A DNA stretch of 43,020 bases from an uncultured Oscillospiraceae bacterium (GTDB lineage: Bacteria; Bacillota; Clostridia; Oscillospirales; Ruminococcaceae), in assembly GCA_934513685.1 (NCBI GenBank), contig CAKSWY010000021.1, positions 1 through 43,020 on the forward strand, written 5' to 3'. The notes under the pieces were generated by a model. It was given only the letters and a program-made list of their open reading frames with translations. It was not told the origin of the DNA and ran no database searches. Position 1 is the first letter of the stretch; each line of letters begins with the position of its first letter. Made by a program: the position numbers and the translations under genes. Shown here piece after piece: positions 6,654 to 15,335 of this stretch.

Positions 6654-8183
6654 TTAATTGGCGGTTCGCTTAACGCCCATACTGGAAATGAGTTTGGGTG
6701 CAGCGGCCGCTCGAAGGATTGCCTGATCATGCAGGGATACAAAGGATTCATAGTCGCGCTGCAAAGCGGCGCGATCGAATCCATCCAGCTGCGAATTCAT
6801 ATGCTGAAGGAGAAATGCGGAATAGAGATCTCGTTGGATTTTTCGCCCATCCGGCATTTCGTTCCACCGTTGAGAGAGCTCTTTCTTTTGGTAAGAATCG
6901 GTTAAATGATTGTACTGGCTTGCACGGACCTTGGTGTTTATCGGAATTACTCCGGGCAAACCAAGCGAGGTACATTTGTTCTTCAAAATGGTAACCAGTG
7001 CGGCAGGGGCTTTGTTTGCAATGGATTTTCCAAACCGCTTTTTTCGTTTGTGCGGTTTTTCTTCTTCCGGAACGGCGGTTCCTTTTGCCCGGCGGGCCAA
7101 ACCCTGCCAATTCATGTCTTCAATGTAAAAGCGATCACCCAAAGTGAGCAGATAATTTGCCAGAGCAACGTGCTGCTCTTTCCGGATGGCTGCCTGTTGA
7201 TGCTGAATCCAGGCCAATTCCTTTTGCAGGCGCAAATAGCGCTTGGATTTGTTCCGAGTCAAAGGCACGCCGCGCTTTATGGTTCCATCCGGATTGTAGT
7301 TCCCCGGGTTCGTAGCCCGTCGGCTGCGATCCATCTTGCGCTGAATTCGGCATTTTTTATCCTCAATGTTTTGCACCCGGTCGGCCAACTCCAGCAAACC
7401 AGCTTCTTTGGCCGAGGAATAGGCAATTGTCTGAGGACCGATATCAATTCCAACAGGCCCGTTCCCGATGGGGTGAACCGGGTCGCCCGTTTCGTCATCC
7501 CGCTTAATTGAGGGAAGTCCCTCCAAGGTGAGCTGAGCATACCAGTGATCACGATTCTTACCGGGTCGACGAAGAATGCGGACATATTTGACGCGATTGG
7601 TCAGCATTTCTTCTTCGTATTGGTTCCCGGGGTCCAACTTTAATGGAAGACGCAGTTTGTTCCACTCAATATGGTCGCCGCGATATATAATTTCGGAACC
7701 ACCGCTCCTTGCGTTTGTAGCAGAAAAGCCGCGCAAGGAATAAATTTCTCCGGGACGCTTAAAATGAATGCGCTTGCCATTCCCAAAAAGATATTTTTCA
7801 AAAGCGCTCCAAACTTGAGAAGCAATACAATGGGTAGCGACTTTGGAGGCAATGTTGGAGTTGAAATGTTTGTAATAGAATTTTATGTCTTTTTTGAACT
7901 TGAATTCGGTAAAATTTTTCAAAAGCGCATTGCGTTCTTCATAAAGGGCACGAATTCGATCGGCATTCTTTTCCTTTTCGCTGTATAGGGCAGCAAGTTC
8001 TTTTTTGATTGCCCGATATTCCGGTGTTTGTTCCAGACGGCGGAGTTCTTTCAGCTTGACCCCCAAGAAAGTGTTGTAAATTTTGCGGGCGATTTCAAAC
8101 CGCTTGGCAAGGCGATCTTCCTGCCATTTTTCCAAACGCAAGGGAAGTGTGAGAACACAGGTTGGAGTGGTGCATCGTGCCAT
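6654..8183 (-). CDS. TnpB/Cas12-like RuvC nuclease, CRISPR-associated (type V-U-like)
   Basis: A 509-residue protein related to TnpB of IS200/IS605 elements and small Cas12 effectors. The N-terminal half begins as TnpB proteins do (PLRLEKWQEDRLAKRFEIAR) and carries an extended helical, charged stretch at about 45-100. The split RuvC domain keeps all three acidic residues: D247 in GIDIGPQTIA, E355 in FYIEDMNW and D452 in QRDLYSAF. A basic linker (residues 378-386) lies between RuvC-II and -III. Where TnpB has a CxxC...CxxC zinc ribbon, this protein has ASQYNHLTDSYQKKELSQRW with no cysteine. It is longer than typical TnpB (about 400 aa) and shorter than Cas12a/b. GGGGG precedes the ATG by nine bases. 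The gene is visibly less GC-rich than its neighbours, and no tnpA accompanies it. The CRISPR array directly downstream suggests crRNA-guided DNA cleavage, which is inference. Confidence 0.85.
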   Translation of the reverse strand: MARCTTPTCVLTLPLRLEKWQEDRLAKRFEIARKIYNTFLGVKLKELRRLEQTPEYRAIKKELAALYSEKEKNADRIRALYEERNALLKNFTEFKFKKDIKFYYKHFNSNIASKVATHCIASQVWSAFEKYLFGNGKRIHFKRPGEIYSLRGFSATNARSGGSEIIYRGDHIEWNKLRLPLKLDPGNQYEEEMLTNRVKYVRILRRPGKNRDHWYAQLTLEGLPSIKRDDETGDPVHPIGNGPVGIDIGPQTIAYSSAKEAGLLELADRVQNIEDKKCRIQRKMDRSRRATNPGNYNPDGTIKRGVPLTRNKSKRYLRLQKELAWIQHQQAAIRKEQHVALANYLLTLGDRFYIEDMNWQGLARRAKGTAVPEEEKPHKRKKRFGKSIANKAPAALVTILKNKCTSLGLPGVIPINTKVRASQYNHLTDSYQKKELSQRWNEMPDGRKIQRDLYSAFLLQHMNSQLDGFDRAALQRDYESFVSLHDQAILRAAAAPKLISSMGVKRTAN

Positions 8184-8249
8184 GGAAGATCGCCCCCTTT
8201 CTTTTACAGCGCTGTGGTTCCATTGGATGAGTACGGAACTTCTAATAAT

Positions 8250-8278
8250 ATAGTAACAAGGATGAAGATATTTTACAA
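8250..8278 (-). promoter_or_regulatory. Promoter of the nuclease gene
   Basis: On the minus strand TTGTAA (8278-8273) and TACTAT (8255-8250) stand 17 bases apart. Transcription would start near 8243, leaving a leader of about 60 bases before the nuclease ATG at 8183. A transcript from here could continue through the scaffold region into the array. Confidence 0.5.
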
Positions 8279-8390
8279 GGGAAAATTATGTTTTTCAATG
8301 AAATTGAAATGGCTGCATGAACCGGCATTTTTCTCTGGTTGCAAGACATGACAGGGAAGGAAGCAGCGGATGTGCACTGATAAAAGAGAC

Positions 8391-8429
8391 AAGGCCCACG
8401 ATGAAACAAATTGCTTCATCGTGGGCCTT
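8391..8429 (-). terminator. Terminator downstream of tRNA-Ser
   Basis: A perfect 15-bp stem (AAGGCCCACGATGAA / TTCATCGTGGGCCTT) with a nine-base loop lies just downstream of the tRNA on the minus strand. It is followed there by GTCTCTTTTATC. It separates the tRNA unit from the nuclease gene. Confidence 0.75.
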
Positions 8430-8433
8430 TATC

Positions 8434-8524
8434 TGGCGGAAAGAGAGGGATTCGAACCCTCGAAGGGGGTTAGCCCTTACACGATTTCCAGTCGTGCGCC
8501 TTAGACCAGCTCAGCCATCTTTCC
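8434..8524 (-). tRNA. tRNA-Ser (anticodon GGA)
   Basis: A 91-base tRNA with encoded CCA. The acceptor arms are GGAAAGA and TCTTTCC. The anticodon stem-loop is ACGACTGGAAATCGT, giving anticodon GGA (serine codons UCC and UCU). It has a long variable arm (GGGCTAACCCCCTTCGAGG region) as expected for class II serine tRNA, and a TTCGAATCC T-loop. It stands alone, with its own promoter and terminator. Confidence 0.95.
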
Positions 8525-8546
8525 ATGCCTCACTTGGTGCTCATTT

Positions 8547-8575
8547 ATAATACTAAATTTGGGGTGATTTGTCAA
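8547..8575 (-). promoter_or_regulatory. Promoter of tRNA-Ser
   Basis: A perfect TTGACA (8575-8570) and TATTAT (8552-8547) with 17-base spacing on the minus strand. The start would be near 8540, about 16 bases before the tRNA 5' end. The stretch upstream (8576-8640) is strongly A/T-rich, which could serve as an UP-like element. Confidence 0.8.
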
Positions 8576-8680
8576 CACTTTATTCCAAATTTTTTTGAAT
8601 TTTTTAAAGAATTTTAAAAATCGCGAACACACGCTTGAAATTTGCAGGGTACACAAAGTATTTGGTTCACGCGCACCGAC

Positions 8681-8709
8681 TTTACAAGAACCAGCGCGAA
8701 TGGTATCAT
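8681..8709 (+). promoter_or_regulatory. Promoter of the DUF1294 gene
   Basis: TTTACA (8681-8686) and TATCAT (8704-8709) with 17-base spacing, plus TGG immediately before the -10 box (extended -10). It lies 40 bases upstream of the start codon. Confidence 0.55.
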
Positions 8710-8748
8710 GAAAAAACAAGTTTTTGGCAGCGAGAGGAGTTTCTCATA

Positions 8749-9024
8749 ATGACATTCACGGATTTGCTCATGGTTTACCTTCTGGCGATCAACCTGCTGG
8801 ACTTTGTGCTCTGCGGGGCGGATAAGCATCGGGCGCGCAGGGGGAGGTGGCGCATCCGTGAGCGAACCCTGCTTGGGCTGGCGGCCCTAGGGGGCAGCGT
8901 GGGGCTTTTGGCAGGAATGCGGCTGTTCCACCACAAGACACTCAAACCGGCGTTTCGGTACGGCGCACCGGCCATTCTGGTGGCGCAGCTGGGGCTGGCA
9001 GTGTTCGTGCTGCCTAGATTGTAA
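8749..9024 (+). CDS. DUF1294 small membrane protein
   Basis: A 91-residue protein of the DUF1294 family, function unknown. It shows an N-terminal hydrophobic segment (about 5-23), then the family signature LCGADKHRARRGRWRIRERT, a second hydrophobic stretch (ALGGSVGLLAGM) with the conserved LFHHKTLKPAF motif, and a final membrane segment. The ATG at 8749 follows GAGGAG at 8733-8738. It is monocistronic, between its own promoter and a strong terminator. Confidence 0.9.
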   Translation: MTFTDLLMVYLLAINLLDFVLCGADKHRARRGRWRIRERTLLGLAALGGSVGLLAGMRLFHHKTLKPAFRYGAPAILVAQLGLAVFVLPRL

Positions 9025-9040
9025 CGGGCATAGAGAAAAC

Positions 9041-9086
9041 AAAACGAGCCGCGATATGGTGTTGCATCCATATCGCGGCTCGTTTT
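9041..9086. terminator. Bidirectional terminator between DUF1294 and purL
   Basis: A perfect 19-bp stem (AAAACGAGCCGCGATATGG, 9041-9059, and its complement at 9068-9086) with an eight-base loop and T runs on both strands. It ends both the DUF1294 transcript (+) and the purine operon (-). Confidence 0.93.
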
Positions 9087-9133
9087 TTATGGCCGGCTCA
9101 ATGCCGGGTCAGGGGAGTGTAAGGCACTCCGGC

Positions 9134-12100
9134 TTAGCGGGTGAAGTACTTCACGCCGTTTTCAAACAGGGGCATGCTGGTGTCACCGGGCACGTTCTTA
9201 TACAGATCGTGGCCGCGGCGTTCGGTGTGGCCCATCTTGCCCAGAACACGGCCGTCGGGGCTGGTGATGCCCTCAATGGCCAGCAGGCTGCCGTTGGGGT
9301 TGTAGCTCAGGTCCATCGTGGGCTGACCGTTCAGATCGGTGTACTGGGTAGCCACCTGGCCGTTGGCAACCAGCTGATCCAGCACATTCTGAGGCGCTAC
9401 GAAGCGACCCTCGCCGTGGCTGATGGCCACCAGGTACTCGTCACCCGGCTCGCAGCTGCACAGCCAGGGGCTCTTGTTGGAAGCCACGCGGGTGTGTACC
9501 AGCTTGCTCTGGTGACGGCCCAGGGTGTTGAAGGTCAGGGTGGGGCAGTTGGCGTCCATATCCCGGATCTCGCCATAGGGCACCAGGCCCAGCTTGACCA
9601 GCGCCTGGAAGCCGTTGCAGATGCCCAGCATCAGGCCATCCCGCTGCTTCAGCAGCTCGTGCACAGCCTCGGTGACGGCAGGGGCACGGAAGAAGGCGGT
9701 GATGAACTTGGCGCTGCCGTCCGGCTCGTCGCCGCCGGAGAAACCGCCGGGCAGCATGACGATCTGGCTGTTCTTGATGGCCTTGACCAGAGCCTCGCAG
9801 CTCTCCGCCACGGCGGCGGGGGTCAGGTTGTTGATGACCAGCACCTGCGCCTCGGCACCGGCTTTCTCAAAGGCCTGCGCGGTGTCGTACTCGCAGTTGG
9901 TGCCGGGGAACACGGGAATGATGACCCGGGGCTTGGCAATGGTGATGGGGGCGTGACGCAGGCGGGCCTCCGGCTCGTTGTGGCTGATGGGCGCCACGGC
10001 TTCGCCCTTGGTACGGTAGGGCATCACAGGCTCCAGACGGGCTTCCCAGATCTCCTGGAGATCGGCCAGATCCAGAGCGTCGCCGTTCAGGCTCAGGGTA
10101 TAGGCCTCGGTGGTGTGGCCGATGGTGCGGCCAACGGTCACGTCCTCGGCCACTTCCAGCACGAAGCTGCCGTAAGCGGGGCGGAACAGCTCCTCAGCCT
10201 CCACGTTCTCCAGAGCCAGGCCGATGCGGTTGCCAACGCACATCTTGAACAGGCTCTCGGCCAGGCAGCCGTAGCCAGGGGTGGAAACGGCCTTGGCCTT
10301 GCCCTCGCCGATAAGCTTCTGAACCTGGGCGTACACCGCTTTCAGGCTCTCGGTCTCAGGCAGCAGGGCATCGGTGTATTTGGGCTGCAGCAGCACCACA
10401 CGGCTGCCCACAGCCTTGAATTCGGGGCTGGTGACCCGGCTGGTGGGGCCAACTGCGGTGGCAAAGCTCACCAGAGTGGGGGGGACATCCATCTTTTCAA
10501 AGCTGCCGGACATACTGTCCTTGCCGCCGATGGCGCCCAGGCCCAGGGCCAGCTGTGCGTCCAGCGCGCCCAGCAGGGCGGCCAGAGGTTTGCCCCAGCG
10601 GGTGGGGTCGCTGCCCAGACGCTCGAAGTACTCCTGGAAGGTCAGGTAGGCGTTCTCGCGCTCAAAACCAGCGGCAATCAGCTTGGAAACACTCTCCACC
10701 ACGGCCAGATAAGCACCATGATACTGGCTCTGCTCCATCAGATAGGGATTGAAGCCCCAGGCCATACCGCTGCAGGTGGTGGTTTCGCCGTCCACAGGCA
10801 GCTTTGCGGCCATGGCCATGGCGGGGGTCAGCTGATACTTGCCGCCGAAGGGCATCAGCACGGTGGCTGCGCCGATGGTGGAGTCAAACCGCTCGCTCAG
10901 GCCCTTGTTGCTGGCAACGTTCAGGTCGCTGACCAGATTCTTCATCTTTTCGCCGAAGCTGCTGCCGGCCCACTGGGGCTGGTAGATGTGGCCGGGCAGA
11001 ACCTTCACATCGGTGTGCTTTTCAGCACCGTTGGAGGCCAGGAATTCGCGGCTGATGTCCACGATGGTCTTGCCGTTCCAGGTCATGGTCAGGCGAGGCT
11101 CAGCGGTCACCTTGGCTACCAGAGTGGCCTCCAGATTCTCGCTGTGGGCCAGCTCGATGAAGCGCTGGGTGTCCTCAGGGGCCAGAACCACGGCCATGCG
11201 CTCCTGGCTCTCGCTGATGGCCAGCTCGGTGCCATCCAGGCCGTCATACTTCTTGGGCACGGCGTTCAGGTCGATGGCCAGGCCGTCGGCCAGCTCGCCG
11301 ATGGCAACGCTCACGCCGCCGGCGCCGAAGTCGTTGCAGCGCTTGATCATGCGGCAGGCTTCCGCGTTGCGGAACAGGCGCTGCAGCTTGCGCTCCACAG
11401 GGGCATTGCCCTTCTGAACCTCAGCGCCGCAGGTCTCCAGGCTTTCCAGTTTGTGGGCCTTGGAAGAACCGGTTGCACCGCCGCAGCCGTCACGGCCGGT
11501 GCGGCCGCCCAGCAGAACCACGGTGTCGCCGGGGGCGGGCACTTCGCGGCGCACATTGCTGGCGGGCGCCGCGCCCACCACAGCACCGATCTCCATGCGC
11601 TTGGCGATGTAACCGGGGTGATACAGCTCGTTCACCTGACCGGTGGCCAGACCGATCTGGTTGCCGTAGCTGGAGTAACCGGCGGCGGCGGTGGTCACCA
11701 GCTTGCGCTGGGGCAGCTTGCCGGGCAGGGTCTCGTTGACGGGAACCAGCGGATCACCGGCACCGGTAACGCGCATGGCCTGATAGACGTAGCTGCGGCC
11801 GGACAGGGGATCGCGGATGGCGCCGCCGATGCAGGTAGCTGCACCGCCGAAAGGCTCGATCTCAGTGGGATGGTTGTGGGTCTCGTTCTTGAACAGGAAC
11901 AGCCAATCCTGCATTTCGCCGTTCACATCGCACTTGATCTTCACGGTGCAGGCGTTGATCTCTTCGGACTCGTCCAGATTTTTCAGGATGCCCTGAGCCT
12001 TCAGGTACTTGGCGCCGATGGTGGCGATGTCCATCAGGCACAGGGGCTTCTTTTCCCGATGCAGGGCGGCGCGCAGGCCCAGATAGCGGTCGAACGCCTT

Positions 12101-12826
12101 CTGAACCAGATCGTCACCGATCTCCACGTTCTTCAGGATGGTGCCGAAGGTGGTGTGGCGGCAGTGGTCGCTCCAGTAGGTGTCGATCATCTTGATCTCG
12201 GTGATGGTGGGGTCGCGATGCTCGCCCTTGAAGTACTCCTGGCAGAACTTGATGTCGCCCAGGTCCATGGCCAGGCCGTTGGTCTCAATGAACTTGGCCA
12301 GACCAGCCTCGTCCAGCTGGCAGAAGCCGTCCAGCGTGGCAACCTCGGTGGGGATGGCGTACTCCACAGCCAGAGTGGACTTCTTGTCCAGGCTGGCTTC
12401 ACGGGCTTCCACCGGGTTGATGACGTACTTTTTTACGGCTTCCAGATGCTCAGGGGTGACCTGGCTGCTCAGCAGGTAAACCTTGGCGCTGCGCACGGTG
12501 GGGCGCTCGCCCTGGCTGATCAGCTGGATGCACTCGGAAGCGGACTCGGCTCGCTGGTCGAACTGACCGGGGAGATACTCCACGGCGAACACGGGGCCAT
12601 CGTTCTCGGGGCAGTGGTCAAAGGTGTTGTCCACCTGAGGCTCGCTGAACACGGTGGAAACGCACTGCCGGAACAGCTCCTCGTTGATGCCTTCCACATC
12701 GTAACGATTGATGATGCGCAGGCCGGACAGCTCCGTGATTCCCAGAAGGCTGGCCAGCTCGCTCTGCAGCTGCTGAGCTTCCACATCGAAGCCCGGCTTC
12801 TTTTCAACATAAATGCGGTAAACCAT
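9134..12826 (-). CDS. purL: Phosphoribosylformylglycinamidine synthase (single-chain)
   Basis: A 1230-residue FGAM synthase that converts FGAR, glutamine and ATP to FGAM, the fourth step of purine synthesis. It is the large single-chain form: an N-terminal PurS-like region, two AIRS-type synthase halves (around HNHPTEIEPFGGAATCIGG and later GGKDSMSGSF), and a C-terminal class I glutamine amidotransferase with the nucleophile in GICNGFQ and HGEGRF near the end. Bacillus-type Firmicutes use separate PurS, PurQ and PurL, so the fused form is notable but known in Clostridia and Bacteroidetes. It is the last gene of the operon, 36 bases after purD, and ends before a strong terminator. Confidence 0.97.
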   Translation of the reverse strand: MVYRIYVEKKPGFDVEAQQLQSELASLLGITELSGLRIINRYDVEGINEELFRQCVSTVFSEPQVDNTFDHCPENDGPVFAVEYLPGQFDQRAESASECIQLISQGERPTVRSAKVYLLSSQVTPEHLEAVKKYVINPVEAREASLDKKSTLAVEYAIPTEVATLDGFCQLDEAGLAKFIETNGLAMDLGDIKFCQEYFKGEHRDPTITEIKMIDTYWSDHCRHTTFGTILKNVEIGDDLVQKAFDRYLGLRAALHREKKPLCLMDIATIGAKYLKAQGILKNLDESEEINACTVKIKCDVNGEMQDWLFLFKNETHNHPTEIEPFGGAATCIGGAIRDPLSGRSYVYQAMRVTGAGDPLVPVNETLPGKLPQRKLVTTAAAGYSSYGNQIGLATGQVNELYHPGYIAKRMEIGAVVGAAPASNVRREVPAPGDTVVLLGGRTGRDGCGGATGSSKAHKLESLETCGAEVQKGNAPVERKLQRLFRNAEACRMIKRCNDFGAGGVSVAIGELADGLAIDLNAVPKKYDGLDGTELAISESQERMAVVLAPEDTQRFIELAHSENLEATLVAKVTAEPRLTMTWNGKTIVDISREFLASNGAEKHTDVKVLPGHIYQPQWAGSSFGEKMKNLVSDLNVASNKGLSERFDSTIGAATVLMPFGGKYQLTPAMAMAAKLPVDGETTTCSGMAWGFNPYLMEQSQYHGAYLAVVESVSKLIAAGFERENAYLTFQEYFERLGSDPTRWGKPLAALLGALDAQLALGLGAIGGKDSMSGSFEKMDVPPTLVSFATAVGPTSRVTSPEFKAVGSRVVLLQPKYTDALLPETESLKAVYAQVQKLIGEGKAKAVSTPGYGCLAESLFKMCVGNRIGLALENVEAEELFRPAYGSFVLEVAEDVTVGRTIGHTTEAYTLSLNGDALDLADLQEIWEARLEPVMPYRTKGEAVAPISHNEPEARLRHAPITIAKPRVIIPVFPGTNCEYDTAQAFEKAGAEAQVLVINNLTPAAVAESCEALVKAIKNSQIVMLPGGFSGGDEPDGSAKFITAFFRAPAVTEAVHELLKQRDGLMLGICNGFQALVKLGLVPYGEIRDMDANCPTLTFNTLGRHQSKLVHTRVASNKSPWLCSCEPGDEYLVAISHGEGRFVAPQNVLDQLVANGQVATQYTDLNGQPTMDLSYNPNGSLLAIEGITSPDGRVLGKMGHTERRGHDLYKNVPGDTSMPLFENGVKYFTR

Positions 12827-12862
12827 TGGTTTCTCCTTTTCAGATGGCGAATGAAACGAACG

Positions 12863-14146
12863 TTACAGCAGAGCCTTCAGGGCACGCTGGCCGATGTCGC
12901 TGCGCTTATGGGCACCTTCAAAATGAATGGACTCGCAGGCAGCATAGGCCTTTTCCAGTGCCTGAGGCAGAGAGTCGCCGGTAGCGGTTACGCCAAGCAC
13001 GCGGCCGCCGTTGGTGACCAGTTTTCCATCGTTGAGAGCGGTACCAGCGTGGTACACCACGGCCGGGCTGCCGGGGATCTGGCCCTCGGTCAGGCCGGTG
13101 ATCTCCTTGCCCTTCTCATAATGCTCCGGATAGCCGCCGCTGGCCATGACCACGCAGGCCGCCGCGCCGTTGGAGAAGGTCACTTCGGTGTCGGCCAGGG
13201 TGCCGTTGGTGGTGGACATCATGATCTTGAGCAGGTCGCTCTCCAGCAAGGGAAGCACCACCTGGGTTTCAGGGTCGCCGAAGCGGCAGTTATACTCGAT
13301 GACCTTGGGGCCCTTGGGGGTGAGCATCAGGCCGAAGTACAGGCAGCCCTTGAAGGGGCAGCCCTCCCGCTGCATGGCCTCGATGGTGGGCAGGAAGATG
13401 GTCTCCATGCACTGCTGGGCCACCTCAGGGGTGTAGTAGGGGTTGGGGGCCACGGTGCCCATGCCGCCGGTGTTCAGGCCCTTGTCGCCGTCCAGCGCAC
13501 GCTTGTGGTCCATGCTGGAAACCATGGGCTTGACGACCTTGCCGTCGGTAAAGCTCAGCACGCTGACCTCGGGGCCGGTGAGGAACTCTTCCACCACGAC
13601 CCGGTTCCCGGATGCGCCGAACTTTTTGTCCTCCATGATCTCCTTCAGGCCGTCGCGGGCCGAAGCCTCATCCTCGCAGATGAGCACGCCTTTGCCCAGT
13701 GCCAGACCATCGGCCTTGATGACCGTGGGATACTCGCCCTTTTCGGTGATGTAAGCCAGGGCCTTGGCGGGGTCATCGAACACCGCATAATCGGCCGTGG
13801 GGATGTGATACTTGCGCATCAGATCCTTGCTGAACACCTTGCTGGCCTCAATGCGGGCCGCCGCGGCGTTGGGGCCGAAGGAAGGAATGCCGATTTCAGC
13901 CAGGCGGTCCACCATGCCCAGAGCAAGAGGATCGTCCTGCGCCACCACGGCGTAATCGAACTTTTCTTCTTTGGCGAAGGCCACCATAGCGTCCAGATCG
14001 GTGGCCTTGATGTTTTTGCAGTGGGCATCGTAGCTGATGCCGCCGTTGCCGGGGGCACACCAGATCTCACCGCACAGGGGGCTTTCTTTCAGTTTGCGGA
14101 TGATGGCGTGTTCACGCCCGCCGCCGCCGACTACCAGAATTTTCAT
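12863..14146 (-). CDS. purD: Phosphoribosylamine-glycine ligase
   Basis: A 427-residue ATP-grasp enzyme that joins glycine to phosphoribosylamine to give GAR, the second step of purine synthesis. It begins MKILVVGGGGREHAI, the N-terminal GARS fold signature. The ATP-grasp region includes VIKADGLALGKGV, and the metal-binding part includes YNCRFGDPETQV. Length is typical. The start is preceded by AAGGAGGGGG. It lies 12 bases after the AICAR transformylase gene and 36 before purL. Confidence 0.97.
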   Translation of the reverse strand: MKILVVGGGGREHAIIRKLKESPLCGEIWCAPGNGGISYDAHCKNIKATDLDAMVAFAKEEKFDYAVVAQDDPLALGMVDRLAEIGIPSFGPNAAAARIEASKVFSKDLMRKYHIPTADYAVFDDPAKALAYITEKGEYPTVIKADGLALGKGVLICEDEASARDGLKEIMEDKKFGASGNRVVVEEFLTGPEVSVLSFTDGKVVKPMVSSMDHKRALDGDKGLNTGGMGTVAPNPYYTPEVAQQCMETIFLPTIEAMQREGCPFKGCLYFGLMLTPKGPKVIEYNCRFGDPETQVVLPLLESDLLKIMMSTTNGTLADTEVTFSNGAAACVVMASGGYPEHYEKGKEITGLTEGQIPGSPAVVYHAGTALNDGKLVTNGGRVLGVTATGDSLPQALEKAYAACESIHFEGAHKRSDIGQRALKALL

Positions 14147-14158
14147 GAAACCCCCTCC

Positions 14159-15334
14159 TTAGTGATGGAACAGCCGCAGGCCGCAGAAGGCCATGGCAAT
14201 GCCGTACTTGTTGCAGGTGTCGATGACCTGCTGGTCACGAATGGAACCGCCGGGCTGCACAATGGAGGTCACGCCGCTACGTCGAGCACGCTCGATGTTG
14301 TCGCCGAAGGGGAAGAAGGCATCGCTGCCCAGGGCCACGCCGGAGATCTTGCTGAGGAATTCCTTCTTCTCGGCGGCGGTGAGGGGAGCGGGCTGCTGGG
14401 TGAAGGTCTCGGCCCACACGTCGTCGCCGATCACATCCTCGGGGGTTTCGCCCAGATACACATCAATGGCATTGTCCCGGTTGGGGCCGGTGATCTCCGG
14501 GCGGAAGGGCAGGGCCAGCACCTTGGGGTGATGGCGCAGCTGCCAGAAGTCTGCCTTCTGGCCAGCCAGACGGGTGCAGTGGATGCGGCTCTGCTGACCG
14601 GCGCCCACGCCGATGGTCTGGCCGCCGAAGGCGTAGCACACGCTGTTGGACTGGGTGTACTTCAGGGTGATGAGGGCAATGATCAGGTCGCGCTTCTGGT
14701 CCTCGGTGAAGGCCTTGTTTTCGGTGACCACATTCTGCAGCCAGCTCTCGTCGATCTTCACATCGTTGCGGCCCTGCTCGAAGGTCACACCGAACACCTG
14801 CTTGTGCTCCACGGGGGCGGGCACATAGTCGGGATCGATCTGCACGATGTTGTAGTTGCCCTTCTTCTTGCTTTTCAGCACTTCCAGGGCCTCAGGCTCA
14901 TAGCCGGGGGCGATGATGCCGTCGGACACCTCATGCTTGATGAGCTGGGCGGTGGGCAGGTCGCACACGTCCGACAGGGCGATCCAGTCGCCGAAGCTGG
15001 ACATCCGGTCTGCACCGCGGGCGCGGGAGTAGGCGCAGGCCAGGGGGCTAAGCTCCAGCCCGGCGGGCACGCTGTACATCTGGCGCAGAACGTCATCCAG
15101 AGGCAGGCCCACCGCCGCACCGGCGGGGGACACGTGCTTAAAGGAAGCAGCGCTGGGCAGACCAGTGGCCTGCTTCAGCTCCTTCACCAGCTGCCAGCTG
15201 TTCAGAGCATCCAGAAAGTTGATGTAGCCGGGGCGGCCGTTCAGCACGGTCACGGGCAGCTCGCCCTGCTCCATGAAGATCTTGGCAGGCTTCTGGTTGG
15301 GGTTGCAGCCATATTTCAGTTCCAATTCCTTCAT
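14159..15334 (-). CDS. purH: AICAR transformylase (PurH formyltransferase domain only)
   Basis: A 391-residue protein equivalent to the C-terminal AICAR formyltransferase domain of PurH, which transfers formyl from 10-formyl-THF to AICAR. It contains the catalytic-loop pattern FKHVSPAGAA, a variant of the usual KHANPCG, and the DAFFPFGDNIE segment near the end. It lacks the roughly 150-residue MGS-like IMP cyclohydrolase domain found at the N-terminus of bifunctional PurH (about 510 aa). The missing activity is supplied by the gene just upstream. The ATG at 15334 follows the purO stop by one base (TAA-C-ATG) and uses GAGGTGG inside purO, so the two are likely coupled. An ATG five codons earlier would overlap purO and has no such site. 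Confidence 0.93.
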   Translation of the reverse strand: MKELELKYGCNPNQKPAKIFMEQGELPVTVLNGRPGYINFLDALNSWQLVKELKQATGLPSAASFKHVSPAGAAVGLPLDDVLRQMYSVPAGLELSPLACAYSRARGADRMSSFGDWIALSDVCDLPTAQLIKHEVSDGIIAPGYEPEALEVLKSKKKGNYNIVQIDPDYVPAPVEHKQVFGVTFEQGRNDVKIDESWLQNVVTENKAFTEDQKRDLIIALITLKYTQSNSVCYAFGGQTIGVGAGQQSRIHCTRLAGQKADFWQLRHHPKVLALPFRPEITGPNRDNAIDVYLGETPEDVIGDDVWAETFTQQPAPLTAAEKKEFLSKISGVALGSDAFFPFGDNIERARRSGVTSIVQPGGSIRDQQVIDTCNKYGIAMAFCGLRLFHH

Positions 15335-15335
15335 G

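Noticed and set aside
6654..8183. Reading the nuclease as part of an ordinary IS200/IS605 insertion sequence
   Set aside because: No tnpA, no recognisable left or right end hairpins with a target motif, and the position of the right end is taken by a CRISPR array.
8305..8320. GGCTGCAT upstream of the nuclease gene as a stray repeat remnant
   Set aside because: Only eight bases match the CRISPR repeat end; chance is sufficient explanation.
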